Assembly: GCF_963678635.1 (NCBI RefSeq)
Contig: NC_087068.1
Location: 46,205,785-46,269,784, forward strand
Direction: 5' to 3'
Length of the DNA stretch: 64,000 nt
Origin: Symsagittifera roscoffensis
Taxonomy: Eukaryota; Xenacoelomorpha; Acoela; Convolutidae
Below are positions 12,719 to 21,686 of this stretch, piece after piece. Under the pieces are notes generated by a model. That model saw only the letters and a program-made list of their open reading frames with translations, searched no databases and had not been told where the DNA came from. Position 1 is the first letter of the stretch; each line of letters starts with the position of its first letter. Made by a program: the position numbers and the translations under genes.

Positions 12719-12989
12719 ATGGTTTTCGGAAAGAACCGATTCAGAATTGGAGTTATGAGCGATGACGAAGACGCAGCACCGGTCGACCCCCGTCAGTACA
12801 TTCAACGAGGTAAAGTCGTGGAGCCGAGAAGACGTACTGGAAAACGAAGCAATAAGACGCCGAATAACACGGCCGAACAGCAAAAGTCGCCTCGGCCTCT
12901 GAGTAAAAACCGAAACAAGTCGCTGCCGACTCTGAAAGAGGAAAGTGCTTCGGCTTACAGTACTATTCGAGGACTATACCTTAAAACAG
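12719..12989 (+). CDS. First-exon candidate, copy 3 (nearest to exon 2)
   Basis: Same as copies 1 and 2 except that His is replaced by Leu near the end (GLYLKT). Donor CAG|GTAGAA, phase 1. The intron to the next exon would run 12990-17599 (4610 bp). I take this copy as the default first exon because it is closest. Summed with exons 17600-17786, 20935-21104 and 21687-23509 the length is 2451 nt, a multiple of three, with no internal stop. Confidence 0.65.
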
Positions 12990-13370
12990 GTAGAAATTGA
13001 TTGAAAGAGTTTTGAAATATTCAAACACAGAAGCCCGGCGGTGATCGTTTGAAACGAGATAAAAACAATTGTCAACTCTTTTCCACCCCCATTTTTCAAT
13101 TTCAGTCTTGAAAAATTACTTTAATGTTGTCATAATGCAGTCTACTGTGGGCAAACTTTTTTCGGCTCTTTTCCACTCGTCCCTCCATTTGTCCCTCGTA
13201 CTCTACTTGTTAACGTCACGCATTAGGCCATAATCACACGTAAGACAATTTTAAAAATGAAAATTTGATTTGTGGGGGGGGGAGTGGAAAAGAGTTTTTT
13301 TCCATGCCCTGCTATGTAAAATCACGCGTTCAACCATAATCACGCGTAAGTGAACTGTAATTTTTAAAAT

Positions 13371-13734
13371 GAAGAAATTGTAGAAAAGTGCCCAAAAATC
13401 AACAAGGATAGCCGGTTACTGTGCAAGTAGCACAGAATGTTCCGACCAGTCCTGAAAAAATACAAACAAAAATAATTTTCAAATTAGTGTAGTTTTTTAG
13501 GCGTGGTCTGATGAAGGAATGTGAGCAAAAAAGTACAGCTTAGGTGTTTTGGTCATTCTTTGTGAAATATGCCGGCTCTTTTCCAGTCCCCCCCCCACCT
13601 TTCAAAATACCGAGTTTTATATTTCTTTTACGTGTTATTACGGCTAAATGCGTGATGTTACGCTGTAAAGTATGACGAACAAATCTGTTCAGAATTGTCG
13701 AATTGTTCACCACGCCAAATTTCATTGCATTGTG
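13371..13734. repeat. Partial fourth copy of the 3.4-kb unit
   Basis: The first 364 bases of the unit recur and then continue into different sequence at TTCATTGCATTGTGA|CAACG. Here the right arm of the inverted-repeat element is present, whereas in the full units it is replaced by other DNA. The junction therefore shows what the unit looked like before truncation of that element. Confidence 0.9.
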
Positions 13735-14696
13735 ACAACGTTAAATTGATTTTTCAAAATTAAATTTGAAGGGGGGGGAAACTGGAAAAGAGCCAATATG
13801 CAAAACGGAAAACAATTTTCAAAGACAAATAAAAAAACAAGTAAATCAAAAAAAAAATAATATATTTTTTCTAATTTTAAAAAAATTTTCCCCATTGTTT
13901 GAAGTTTTTGATTCCTAAAATGAAGCTAAAAACTCCAAAAATTAACTTCATATGAGTAAAGGTAAATTTTCAAGGCTTGAATTAAGCATGGATAAGCTAA
14001 TGCAAGCCTGCTTACTCGCTCGAAAATAGACGAAAAATCAAAAATTTCGAACCAGTTTTTCTCGACACAGCGAAAAAATTTTACAATTTTTTAATGTCGT
14101 TCGAATCACGACTGAGTGGGATTTAATATGATAAATTTTTCTACCCAGTCCGATAATTATTTGTGGTAAACAAAAAGAAAAAACTAAAACACACCGGAAT
14201 ACAAAATTCCTCCCCATTTTCAATAATCGGAATAATTATTGATTTTTAAACCTTAAACATTTTTCAATTTTGTATTTAACCAGAAATTTTATCCTACTCT
14301 TAAGTGTAAATTGAGCCAAAACTCCCTAATACTCATTTTTCTGAACTTGCAACAAAAAAACACCATAAAACGAAAAAGTTTTTTTTCCACTTCTATCTAA
14401 CATTTCAAAATTTCCATTTTCTCAGCTGTCTTACACTTTATTGGCTGAATGCGTGATGTTACGATGTAAGGTTTGAAGAACAAATGTGTTCACGTAGTTT
14501 ATTTTGATCGAGATGAAAAACTCCTTAGATGATGACAAGTTAAAAACAGTAGCAAAACTGAAATTCAAATGTGTGCTTGGGGGGAGGGGGTGGAAAAGAT
14601 CCAACGAAAACTCTCACATTGGCTCTTGTGACCCCCCTTGCGCTCTTTTCCGGTTTTTATTTGTCTCTCGTTTTAGTTAATTACACTGAGGTTGAT
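13512..14696. repeat. 1.19-kb tandem unit, copy A
   Basis: Starts at TGAAGGAATGTGAGCAAAAA and repeats at 14697 with about 95% identity by eye, including the inverted-repeat element and its flanks. It overlaps the partial fourth 3.4-kb copy, so the duplication arose after that truncation. Confidence 0.9.
13573..13794. mobile_element. G-tract inverted-repeat MITE-like element
   Basis: 222 bp. The left end CGGCTCTTTTCCAGT plus nine C is the near-perfect inverse of the right end (eight G then AAACTGGAAAAGAGCC). The flanking 7-mers are both AATATGC (13566-13572 and 13795-13801), as expected of a target-site duplication. The core contains TTACGTGTTATTACGGCTAA and ATGCGTGATGTTACG. There is no coding capacity, so this is a non-autonomous DNA element. 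A 7-8 bp duplication would suit a hAT-like or similar transposase, but none is seen here. Confidence 0.7.
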
Positions 14697-15888
14697 TGAA
14701 GGAATGTGAGCAAAAAAGTACAGCTTAGGTGTTTTGGTCATTCTTTGTGAAATATGCCGGCTCTTTTCCAGTTCCCCCCCCACCTTTCAAAATACCGAGT
14801 TTTATATTTCTTTTACGTGTTATTACGGCTAAATGCGTGATGTTACGCTGTTAAGTATGACGAACAAATCTGTTCAAAATTGTCGAATTGTTCACCATTC
14901 GAATTTCATTGTTCATTGTCGAATTTCATTGCAATGTGACAATGTTAAATTTAAATTTGAAGGGGGGGGGGGACTGGAAAAGAGCCAATATGCAAAACGG
15001 AAAACAATTTTCAAAGACAAATAAAAAAACAAGTAAATAAAAAAAAAACAATATTTTTTTCCTAATTTTAAAAAAAATTTCCCCATTGTTTGAAGTTTTT
15101 GATTCCTAAAATGAAGCTAAAAACTCCAAAAATTAACTTCATATGAGTAAAAGTAAATTTTCAAGGCTTGAATTAAGCATGGATAAGCTAATGCAAGCCT
15201 GCTTACTCGCTCGAAAATAGACGAAAAGTCAAAAATTTCGAACCAGTTTTTCTCGACACAGGGAAAAAATTTTAAAATTTTTTAATGTCGTTCGAATCAC
15301 GACTGAATGGGATTTAATATGATAAATTTTTCTACCCAGTCCGATAATTATTTGTGGTAAAGAAAAAGAAAAAACTAAAACACCGGAATACAAAATTCCT
15401 CCCCATTTTCAATAATCGGAATAATTATTGATTTTTAAGGCTTAAACATTTTTCAATTTTGTATTTAACCAGAAATTTTATCCTACTCTTAAGTGTAAAT
15501 TGAGCCAAAACTCCCTAAAACTCATTTTTCTCAACTTGCAACAAAATAACACCATAAAACGAAAAAGTTTTTTTTCCACTTCTATCTAACATTTCAAAAT
15601 TTCTATTTTCTCAGCTGTCTTAGACTTTATTGGCTGAATGCGTGATGTTACGATGTAAGGTTTGAAGAACAAATGTGTTCACGTAGTTTACTTTGATCGA
15701 GATGAAAAACTCCTTAGATGATGACAAGTAAAAACAGTAGCAAAACTGAAATTCAAATGTGTGCTTGGGGGGAGGGGGTGGAAAAGATCCAACGAAAACT
15801 CTCACATTGGCTCTTGTGACCCCCCTTGCGCTCTTTTCCGGTTTTTATTTGTCTCTCGTTTTAAATAATTACACTGAGGTTGATTGAA
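14697..15888. repeat. 1.19-kb tandem unit, copy B
   Basis: Second copy. It ends at GTTGATTGAA, the same phrase that precedes copy B at 14691, so a short homology marks both boundaries. Confidence 0.9.
14758..14986. mobile_element. G-tract inverted-repeat element, second copy
   Basis: The same element carried inside tandem copy B, with the same AATATGC flanks (14751-14757 and 14987-14993). It was copied by the 1.19-kb duplication, so its flanks are not independent evidence of insertion. Confidence 0.7.
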
Positions 15889-17599
15889 AAAAATATGTTC
15901 CTTTGGAAATCTAGGTTTTTCTCCACCCCACCTCTGTTTTAAATTTTTAGTTGTTTTACACGTTATTATGGCTAAATGTGCGATGTTACTATTTAGCGAA
16001 TGAGAAAAAAAAACTTGTTCAGAAAAGTTCGTTTGTTTGCCATGCCGTTTTTTCGCAAAACGGATTTGTGAAAACTTTTTCGAAAAATAATGAAGGAGAG
16101 GGGCGTTACAGGAAAATGGAAAAGAACTGAAGTTTGAGTGAAAATTTTTTGCAGAAACTTGGGCTCTTTTTTAGCCATCATCTTTGATTTTTTCAGGAAA
16201 CCATTTGTTTAATTTACAAAAAGCTATTTGAAATCTATCTAAACTTTTCAATTGTCAGAAGTCACTCAAAATAAAATTTTGCAAGAGTTTCAGGAGTAAA
16301 TTTTGATTCCGAAAAGCAATGAGAAAGAATCGAGTTTTCATTTTAAAACCTAATATAACGTTGTTATTTGTCTTAATGCAAAGAAATTATGAGAGGCGAC
16401 AAATAACCATACTGTAAAAAACTACTTTTTTTGACAAAGAAAACATAAATATCACGACGCATCTATTCTTTTCCACTACCACTACCCCAAACACTGCTGA
16501 GTTTTCAGGAGTTAAAAAAAGCTCTTTTCCAGTTTCCCTCCATTCAAAATATCGAGTTTTATGTTTGTTTTACGTGTTATTACTGCTAAATATGATGTTA
16601 CGCTGTAGAATATGAAGAACAAATCTGTTCACAGTTGTCGATTTGTTCAACAGGCCAAAGTTCATTGCATTATGACAACGTTTAATAAACTTTTCAAAAT
16701 TGATTTTCAAAGGGGGGGGGACCTGGAAAAGAGCCAAACAACTCATTAACTTTGTCATAATGCAATGAAGTTTTGCTGTTTACTAACAACTTAACTATTC
16801 TGTTGTCATTTGTTTGTCATCCTTTACTACAAAAACTGCTCTTCAAATACCCTTAATGGATTTCCATCGATAAAAATTGAAAACTTTTGAATTTTTTTGT
16901 CAGTGTCTATAAAAGTGAAAATTAATGGATTCAAATCGAACTCAAAATGGATAATTTTGCTATTATATAAACATAAAGCATTAAAAACCATTGTAAATCA
17001 ATTATAATTGATTTTTTTCATTTTTTAGATGCGCATAATAGCAAGTAATACTATACTGAAGAAGGTTTGAAAATATAAGGGAGGGGAACGGAGTGTAAAG
17101 AACCCACGAACTTAGCCATAAGCCCTGAAAACCTAAATTGTGGCATTTTTTTTCGCTTCACCTGCAAATTTTTACATTTTTTACATGTTTCTTTAGCTCA
17201 CATGGTCCATTGTTACAGAAATTGTTGCGATTGATACAGAAATTGGCCTGTAAACTAATCAAGCCATGGCAAAATATTTGGTTTTCATACCTTACAAAAC
17301 ACCTTGTTACACAAAAAATTGACGTTTGTTTGTAGTGGAGAAGAAAAAGGATCAATGAGTCAAACGCTTGAGCAGGGGCGGAAGGATTTTCTCTAAAGAG
17401 CAGTTTTTCAAACTGGGCTAAAAATTCGGACCAGTAAAGGCTTTTTTGGCAAATTTTGGGACAAGTTGATGTTCTTGCGTTTTTCTGTCGAATCCCTGAG
17501 AAGAGGGCATCCACTAACCCCCCCCCCCCCCCCTTAAATCTAATTCTGCGTTTGAGAAAGAAAAATTCTAAAAACTTTTCTTCCGTTATTGACTATTAG
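15889..17599. other. Remainder of the first intron
   Basis: AT-rich and without coding signal apart from the element at 16521. More degenerate pieces of the same family are visible, for example TTACACGTTATTATGGCTAA at about 15957 and G-rich ends at about 16095 and 17079. A 14-base C-run precedes the exon at 17519. Confidence 0.6.
16521..16735. mobile_element. G-tract inverted-repeat element, diverged third copy
   Basis: Left end GCTCTTTTCCAGTTTCC, right end ACCTGGAAAAGAGCC, with a core ACGTGTTATTACTGCTAAAT. Flanks differ from the first two copies, so this is a separate insertion or an old copy. No clear target duplication beyond short A-runs. Confidence 0.65.
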
Positions 17600-17786
17600 G
17601 TGAGCCCCCCTCTGTGGAAAACCAAGCTGCCCCCGGTCCCTCTCAGAGGGTGAATGAGCCAGACGAGAGCCGAGACGATGATAGTCCCTTTGCGGAGAGC
17701 GACGAAGAGGGAGGGGCGGAGGAGCTACCTAGAGCAGCATCCCAATTGGAGAAAAAGTATTACTACATGTACACAAAGAGAACTAG
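17600..17786 (+). CDS. Second exon of the tail-anchored protein gene
   Basis: The acceptor is GACTATTAG at 17599. With the G from the first exon, the junction codon is GGT (Gly). The exon reads EPPSVENQAAPGPSQRVNEP then DESRDDDSPFAESDEEGGAE and ends LEKKYYYMYTKRT. It is a strongly acidic, Pro/Ser-rich, presumably disordered stretch followed by a basic/aromatic patch. It leaves in phase 2 at ACTAG|GTTTTT. That donor is weak (no A or G at +3, T at +4), and the unspliced frame would stop at 17806, so a terminal exon here is the alternative. The phase match to the exon at 20935 and the compositional contrast with flanking DNA favour splicing. Confidence 0.7.
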
Positions 17787-18408
17787 GTTTTTACTGTTCA
17801 AATTCTGAAAAGTATGCTCAGATAACAACTAAAAGGCGGTTTTTAAATTGCACATAGTTTTTATTTGTTTTATTCTTGTCGCTTGTTTTGAGATGATGAT
17901 TGATTGAGGTGGTAAGGGCGGAAAAGATTTTAAAGCTTTTTTGCTTTTTATTTCTCAGCCTTTTGTTTTTATGTCCCACCAATTGGTATTATGAAAATGT
18001 ACGGGATTGCAGTTTTTTTTTTAAATTTTTTTAAAACATTTTTTGAAAGTTCTTTGTGAAATTTATTGAGACGCTTTGCGCAGTTTGCTATGGAAATACC
18101 GCCCACTCCTCTTGGTGCCTGCATAATTTCCACGTTTATTTTTACCTTACCCTATTGTCTACAGCCTTCGAAGTAGTCTATGAGTGAAATGTTTGACCCA
18201 TATTTCAGTTTTTTCAACTGTCGGGAAAAACCCTGCCAAATCTGAGATTTTGGGTTCAAAAGGCATTACGATGCCAAACTATGCACTGAATAGGCGCACA
18301 GTTTTGTGTCTGTATGTTTCTGGAAATAGGTCTTTAACATGATCTCAAATGTAAGAGGACTTACAAAATTGCCGTGGGTTTCGCGTACAAATACTTGTAA
18401 CGTAAATT
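17787..18408. other. Intron 2, unique 5' part
   Basis: AT-rich, with long T-runs. No gene seen. Confidence 0.5.
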
Positions 18409-19272
18409 TTGCCGGCATATTTGTGGATTCTGGCAAGCGAATATAACTAGTTGTTCTGGATTCCACAAAATGTAAGCGCAATCCGCTTAATTTGTAAGCA
18501 GAATCCGCAAGTGTAAGCGGACTCCGCAAACTGTAAGTGGGTTCCGATTTTCGTTTTTTACTTAACTTACATATGATTTAAAAAAAACTTCGTTTTATTG
18601 TTTTACATTTGTTTTTTCATGTTAATATTGCTCCACAGACCTTAAATGGCTGAAGGAAAATTCAGGGCTTTGCCTTGATAGAAGCAGCCAGTCTTGTTAC
18701 ATACATAGATTCAAAAATTTTCAGACTTCTCGAAGCTTTTCCGAAATAAGTTTTTTTTTTCATTTTTCAGATTTAGTTACTGAATCTTCAGTTTAATGCG
18801 AGATTGTGCAGTTTGTCGCTGGACTTTGCACTCAGTTTTTCTCTAACTTCTGCGATTTGTTTTGAACATGCGTAGAAGTTTTTGAACATGAAATGTGCAA
18901 AAAAAACAGGGCAAAGCATGTCTAGAATAACTAGTTAAGAAGACTAGTTTTCTAGTTAATAATGACTAGAAACCAAATTTACGGTCTAATCTTTGACGGC
19001 TTGATTCTATCAGTTTTTGACTGCAAATTTTAAATTAAATATTTGAAGAATCAGTTGCAATTATTTTGAGCTCAGGGGACAATGCATGTAAAATTTAATT
19101 TGCTTCCATTTATGCAAGCACTTGTAGCAAAATTTTGAACTACATTTTTTTCGGTAAATTTACCTTGATGCACTACTAAATCATCCTAAAAACAAGATTT
19201 TGTGATCCGTTTTTTAGCTGATCAATTTGGCCTCATAATAAAACTCTAAGCGTTGGAAAAAAATTGTTGTTT
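18409..19272. repeat. 0.86-kb intronic tandem repeat, copy 1
   Basis: Starts at GCCGGCATATTTGTGGATTC (18411) and recurs at 19273, a period of 862 bp, at about 98% identity by eye. Confidence 0.95.
18471..18548. repeat. About 20-bp minisatellite inside the intronic repeat
   Basis: Four degenerate copies of TGTAAGCG.AATCCGC. The same tract recurs at 19333-19410 within copy 2. Confidence 0.8.
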
Positions 19273-20068
19273 GCCGGCATATTTGTGGATTCTGGCAAGC
19301 GAATATAACTAGTTGTTCTGGATTCCACAAAATGTAAGCGCAATCCGCTTAATTTGTAAGCAGAATCCGCAAGTGTAAGCGGACTCCGCAAACTGTAAGT
19401 GGGTTCCGATTTTTGTTTTTTACTTAACTTACATATGATTTAAAAAAAACTTCGTTTTATTGTTTTACATTTGTTTTTTCATGTTATTATTGCTCCACAG
19501 ACCTTAAAAGGCTGAAGGAAAATTCAGGGCTTTGCCTTGATAGAAGCAGCCAGTCTTGTTACATACATAGATTCAAAAAATTTCAGACTTCTCGAAGCTT
19601 TTCCGAAATAAGTTTTTTTTTTCATTTTTCAGATTTAGTTACTGAATCTTCAGTTTAATGCGGGATTGTGCAGTTTGTCGCTGGACTTTGCACTCAGTTT
19701 TTCTCTAACTTCTGCGATTTGTTTTGAACATGCGTAGAAGTTTTTGAACATGGAATGTGCAAAAAAAACAGGGCAAAGCATGTCTAGAATAACTAGTTAA
19801 GAAGACTAGTTTTCTAGTTAATAATGACTAGAAACCAAATTTACGGTCTAATCTTTGACGGCTTGATTCTATCAGTTTTTGACTGCAAATTTTAAATTAA
19901 ATATTTGAAGAATCAGTTGCAATTATTTTGAGCTCAGTGGACAATGCATGTAAAATTTAATTTGCTTCCATTTATGCAAGCACTTGTAGCAAAATTTTGA
20001 ACTACATTTTTTTCGGTAAATTTACCTTGATGCACTACTAAATCATCCTAAGAACAAGATTTTGTGAT
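19273..20068. repeat. 0.86-kb intronic tandem repeat, copy 2
   Basis: Same as copy 1 but breaks off at TTTTGTGAT, about 65 bases short of the end, where copy 3 begins at an internal point of the unit. Confidence 0.95.
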
Positions 20069-20596
20069 AAGTTTTTTTTTCATTTTTCAGATTTAGTTAC
20101 TGAATCTTCAGTTTAATGCGGGATTGTGCAGTTTGTCGCTGGACTTTGCACTCAGTTTTTCTCTAACTTCTGCGATTTGTTTTGAACATGCGTAGAAGTT
20201 TTTGAACATGGAATGTGCAAAAAAAACAGGGCAAAGCATGTCTAGAATAACTAGTTAAGAAGACTAGTTTTCTAGTTAATAATGACTAGAAACCAAATTT
20301 ACGGTCTAATCTTTGACGGCTTGATTCTATCAGTTTTTGACTGCAAATTTTAAATTAAATATTTGAAGAATCAGTTGCAATTATTTTGAGCTCAGTGGAC
20401 AATGCATGTAAAATTTAATTTGCTTCCATTTATGCAAGCACTTGTAGCAAAATTTTGAACTACATTTTTTTCGGTAAATTTACCTTGATGCACTACTAAA
20501 TCATCCTAAGAACAAGATTTTGTGATCCGTTTTTTAGCTGATCAATTTGGCCTCATAATAAAACTCTAAGCGTTGGAAAAAAATTGTTGTTTGAAG
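20069..20596. repeat. 0.86-kb intronic tandem repeat, partial copy 3
   Basis: Begins at the T-run at 20072 that matches 19613 in copy 2 (offset 459) and runs to the same end as copy 1. The junction bases (TGTGATAAG against CCGAAATAAG) share ATAAG, suggesting an unequal exchange at short homology. Confidence 0.9.
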
Positions 20597-20934
20597 GCAG
20601 ATTTTAAAAGTCTTTTTAGGCCAATGTTTCGATTTTTAGTTTAATTGAAGCAAATTGAAAAAAAAATAGTTTTCAGCTTTTTTATTATCCTATTCAACAG
20701 TAACTGTAGTCAAACAAAGCTCGTGTAAAGTTCTAGGAAACACTGTTTTTATCTGCTTGAACCACACGCAAAACGCGGCTCAAATTGGAAGAAAAAATTT
20801 TAAAAAGAAAATTGGTTCAAAAATGTGGTGGAACTTTGTGCATCTTGCAGCAGGCGGCGTTTTTGTAAAAAATTGTGTTTGTTTTTACTGATTGCAACAT
20901 AAATTTTTAGTTAATTTTTTTTTATCATATTCAG
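20597..20934. other. Intron 2, unique 3' part
   Basis: No gene. It ends in a T-rich tract and ATCATATTCAG, a good acceptor for the exon at 20935. Confidence 0.55.
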
Positions 20935-21104
20935 GTCAGTGACCCGGCCTTCGGATTGCGTGACACCTCTTCTGCACGAAGACTACGATGACCAGACTCG
21001 ATCCAGTAATGGTGAAATAGGAGGAAGAGTGGCTGGAGTTCAGACTGAAGACCCCAGAGAACACGATATCAGCTTATCAGCTTCGGATCTGACGGGAACA
21101 AGTC
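20935..21104 (+). CDS. Third exon of the tail-anchored protein gene
   Basis: The acceptor is TATTCAG at 20934. One base completes AGG (Arg) with the two bases left from exon 2, then SVTRPSDCVTPLLHEDYDDQ and further Ser/Asp/Glu-rich residues to DLTGTS. This is the only frame open across the tract; it meets TAG at 21107. The donor chosen is AGTC|GTTAGT at 21104/21105, phase 1, just before that TAG. If the donor is not used, the protein ends here and exon 4 belongs to something else. The exon's higher GC content and acidic composition match exons 2 and 4. Confidence 0.65.
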
Positions 21105-21686
21105 GTTAGTTGTTAAAACTATTATAAGAATTGATAGAATGATGCTAGGCTAAGATTCTAGAGTGGGCTAAAATAGTGGGAAGGCCCACTATTTTTAACG
21201 CTGCACTAGTCATAGACTAGACCCATCAAAAAATCTCTTTTTTTTCATGTGGGGTGGGGGGTGATGGTGGGGGGGGGGGGGTGGGTGCGGAGTGATGAAA
21301 TTCCTGCGCATGCTTCCAGCTATTTTAGCTGTAAAATATAAGACTGAAAGGGAAGATTTAATTGATAATCATACATTCTCTACACTAATCAACTGTAATA
21401 ATTAGAATTGCATGTTGATGAGCATTGAAATTTTTTATATATATTCTGAATTCTGATCCTCAAGAGCAATTCAGTTGCTGGCAATTTTGGGATTGTTAAG
21501 TCAGTTTCTTGCATTTTTTTCCTTGAAACTAATGAGCTAATGAACGCCTCACTAAAATTTAAATTTCTGGAAAGAGTTGAAAAGAGATAAACTTCTGAAC
21601 AATTTCAGCGCTCATTCAGTAGCATACTTCAATTGAAACTAGTTTGCATTTTGAATAGATGATAGTTCTTCTTTCTTGAGTTATAG
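21105..21686. other. Intron 3 with a G-rich tract
   Basis: Contains GTGGGGTGGGGGGTGATGG followed by a run of eleven G (about 21248-21290), a candidate G-quadruplex former and a likely relic of the G-tract element family. A short perfect-looking hairpin AGTGGG..AAGG..CCCACT lies at about 21175-21193. The intron ends in the pyrimidine-rich TTCTTCTTTCTTGAGTTATAG. Confidence 0.5.

Larger units (their letters stand above)
9954..13370. repeat. 3.4-kb tandem unit, copy 3
   Basis: 3417 bp, same content and order. It differs from copy 2 at few sites, among them a His-to-Leu change four codons before the end of the coding exon (12980 area). Confidence 0.95.

Noticed and set aside
17158-17514. Minus-strand frame of 118 codons in the first intron
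   Set aside because: No family resemblance, no start context, lies in repeat-rich intron DNA.
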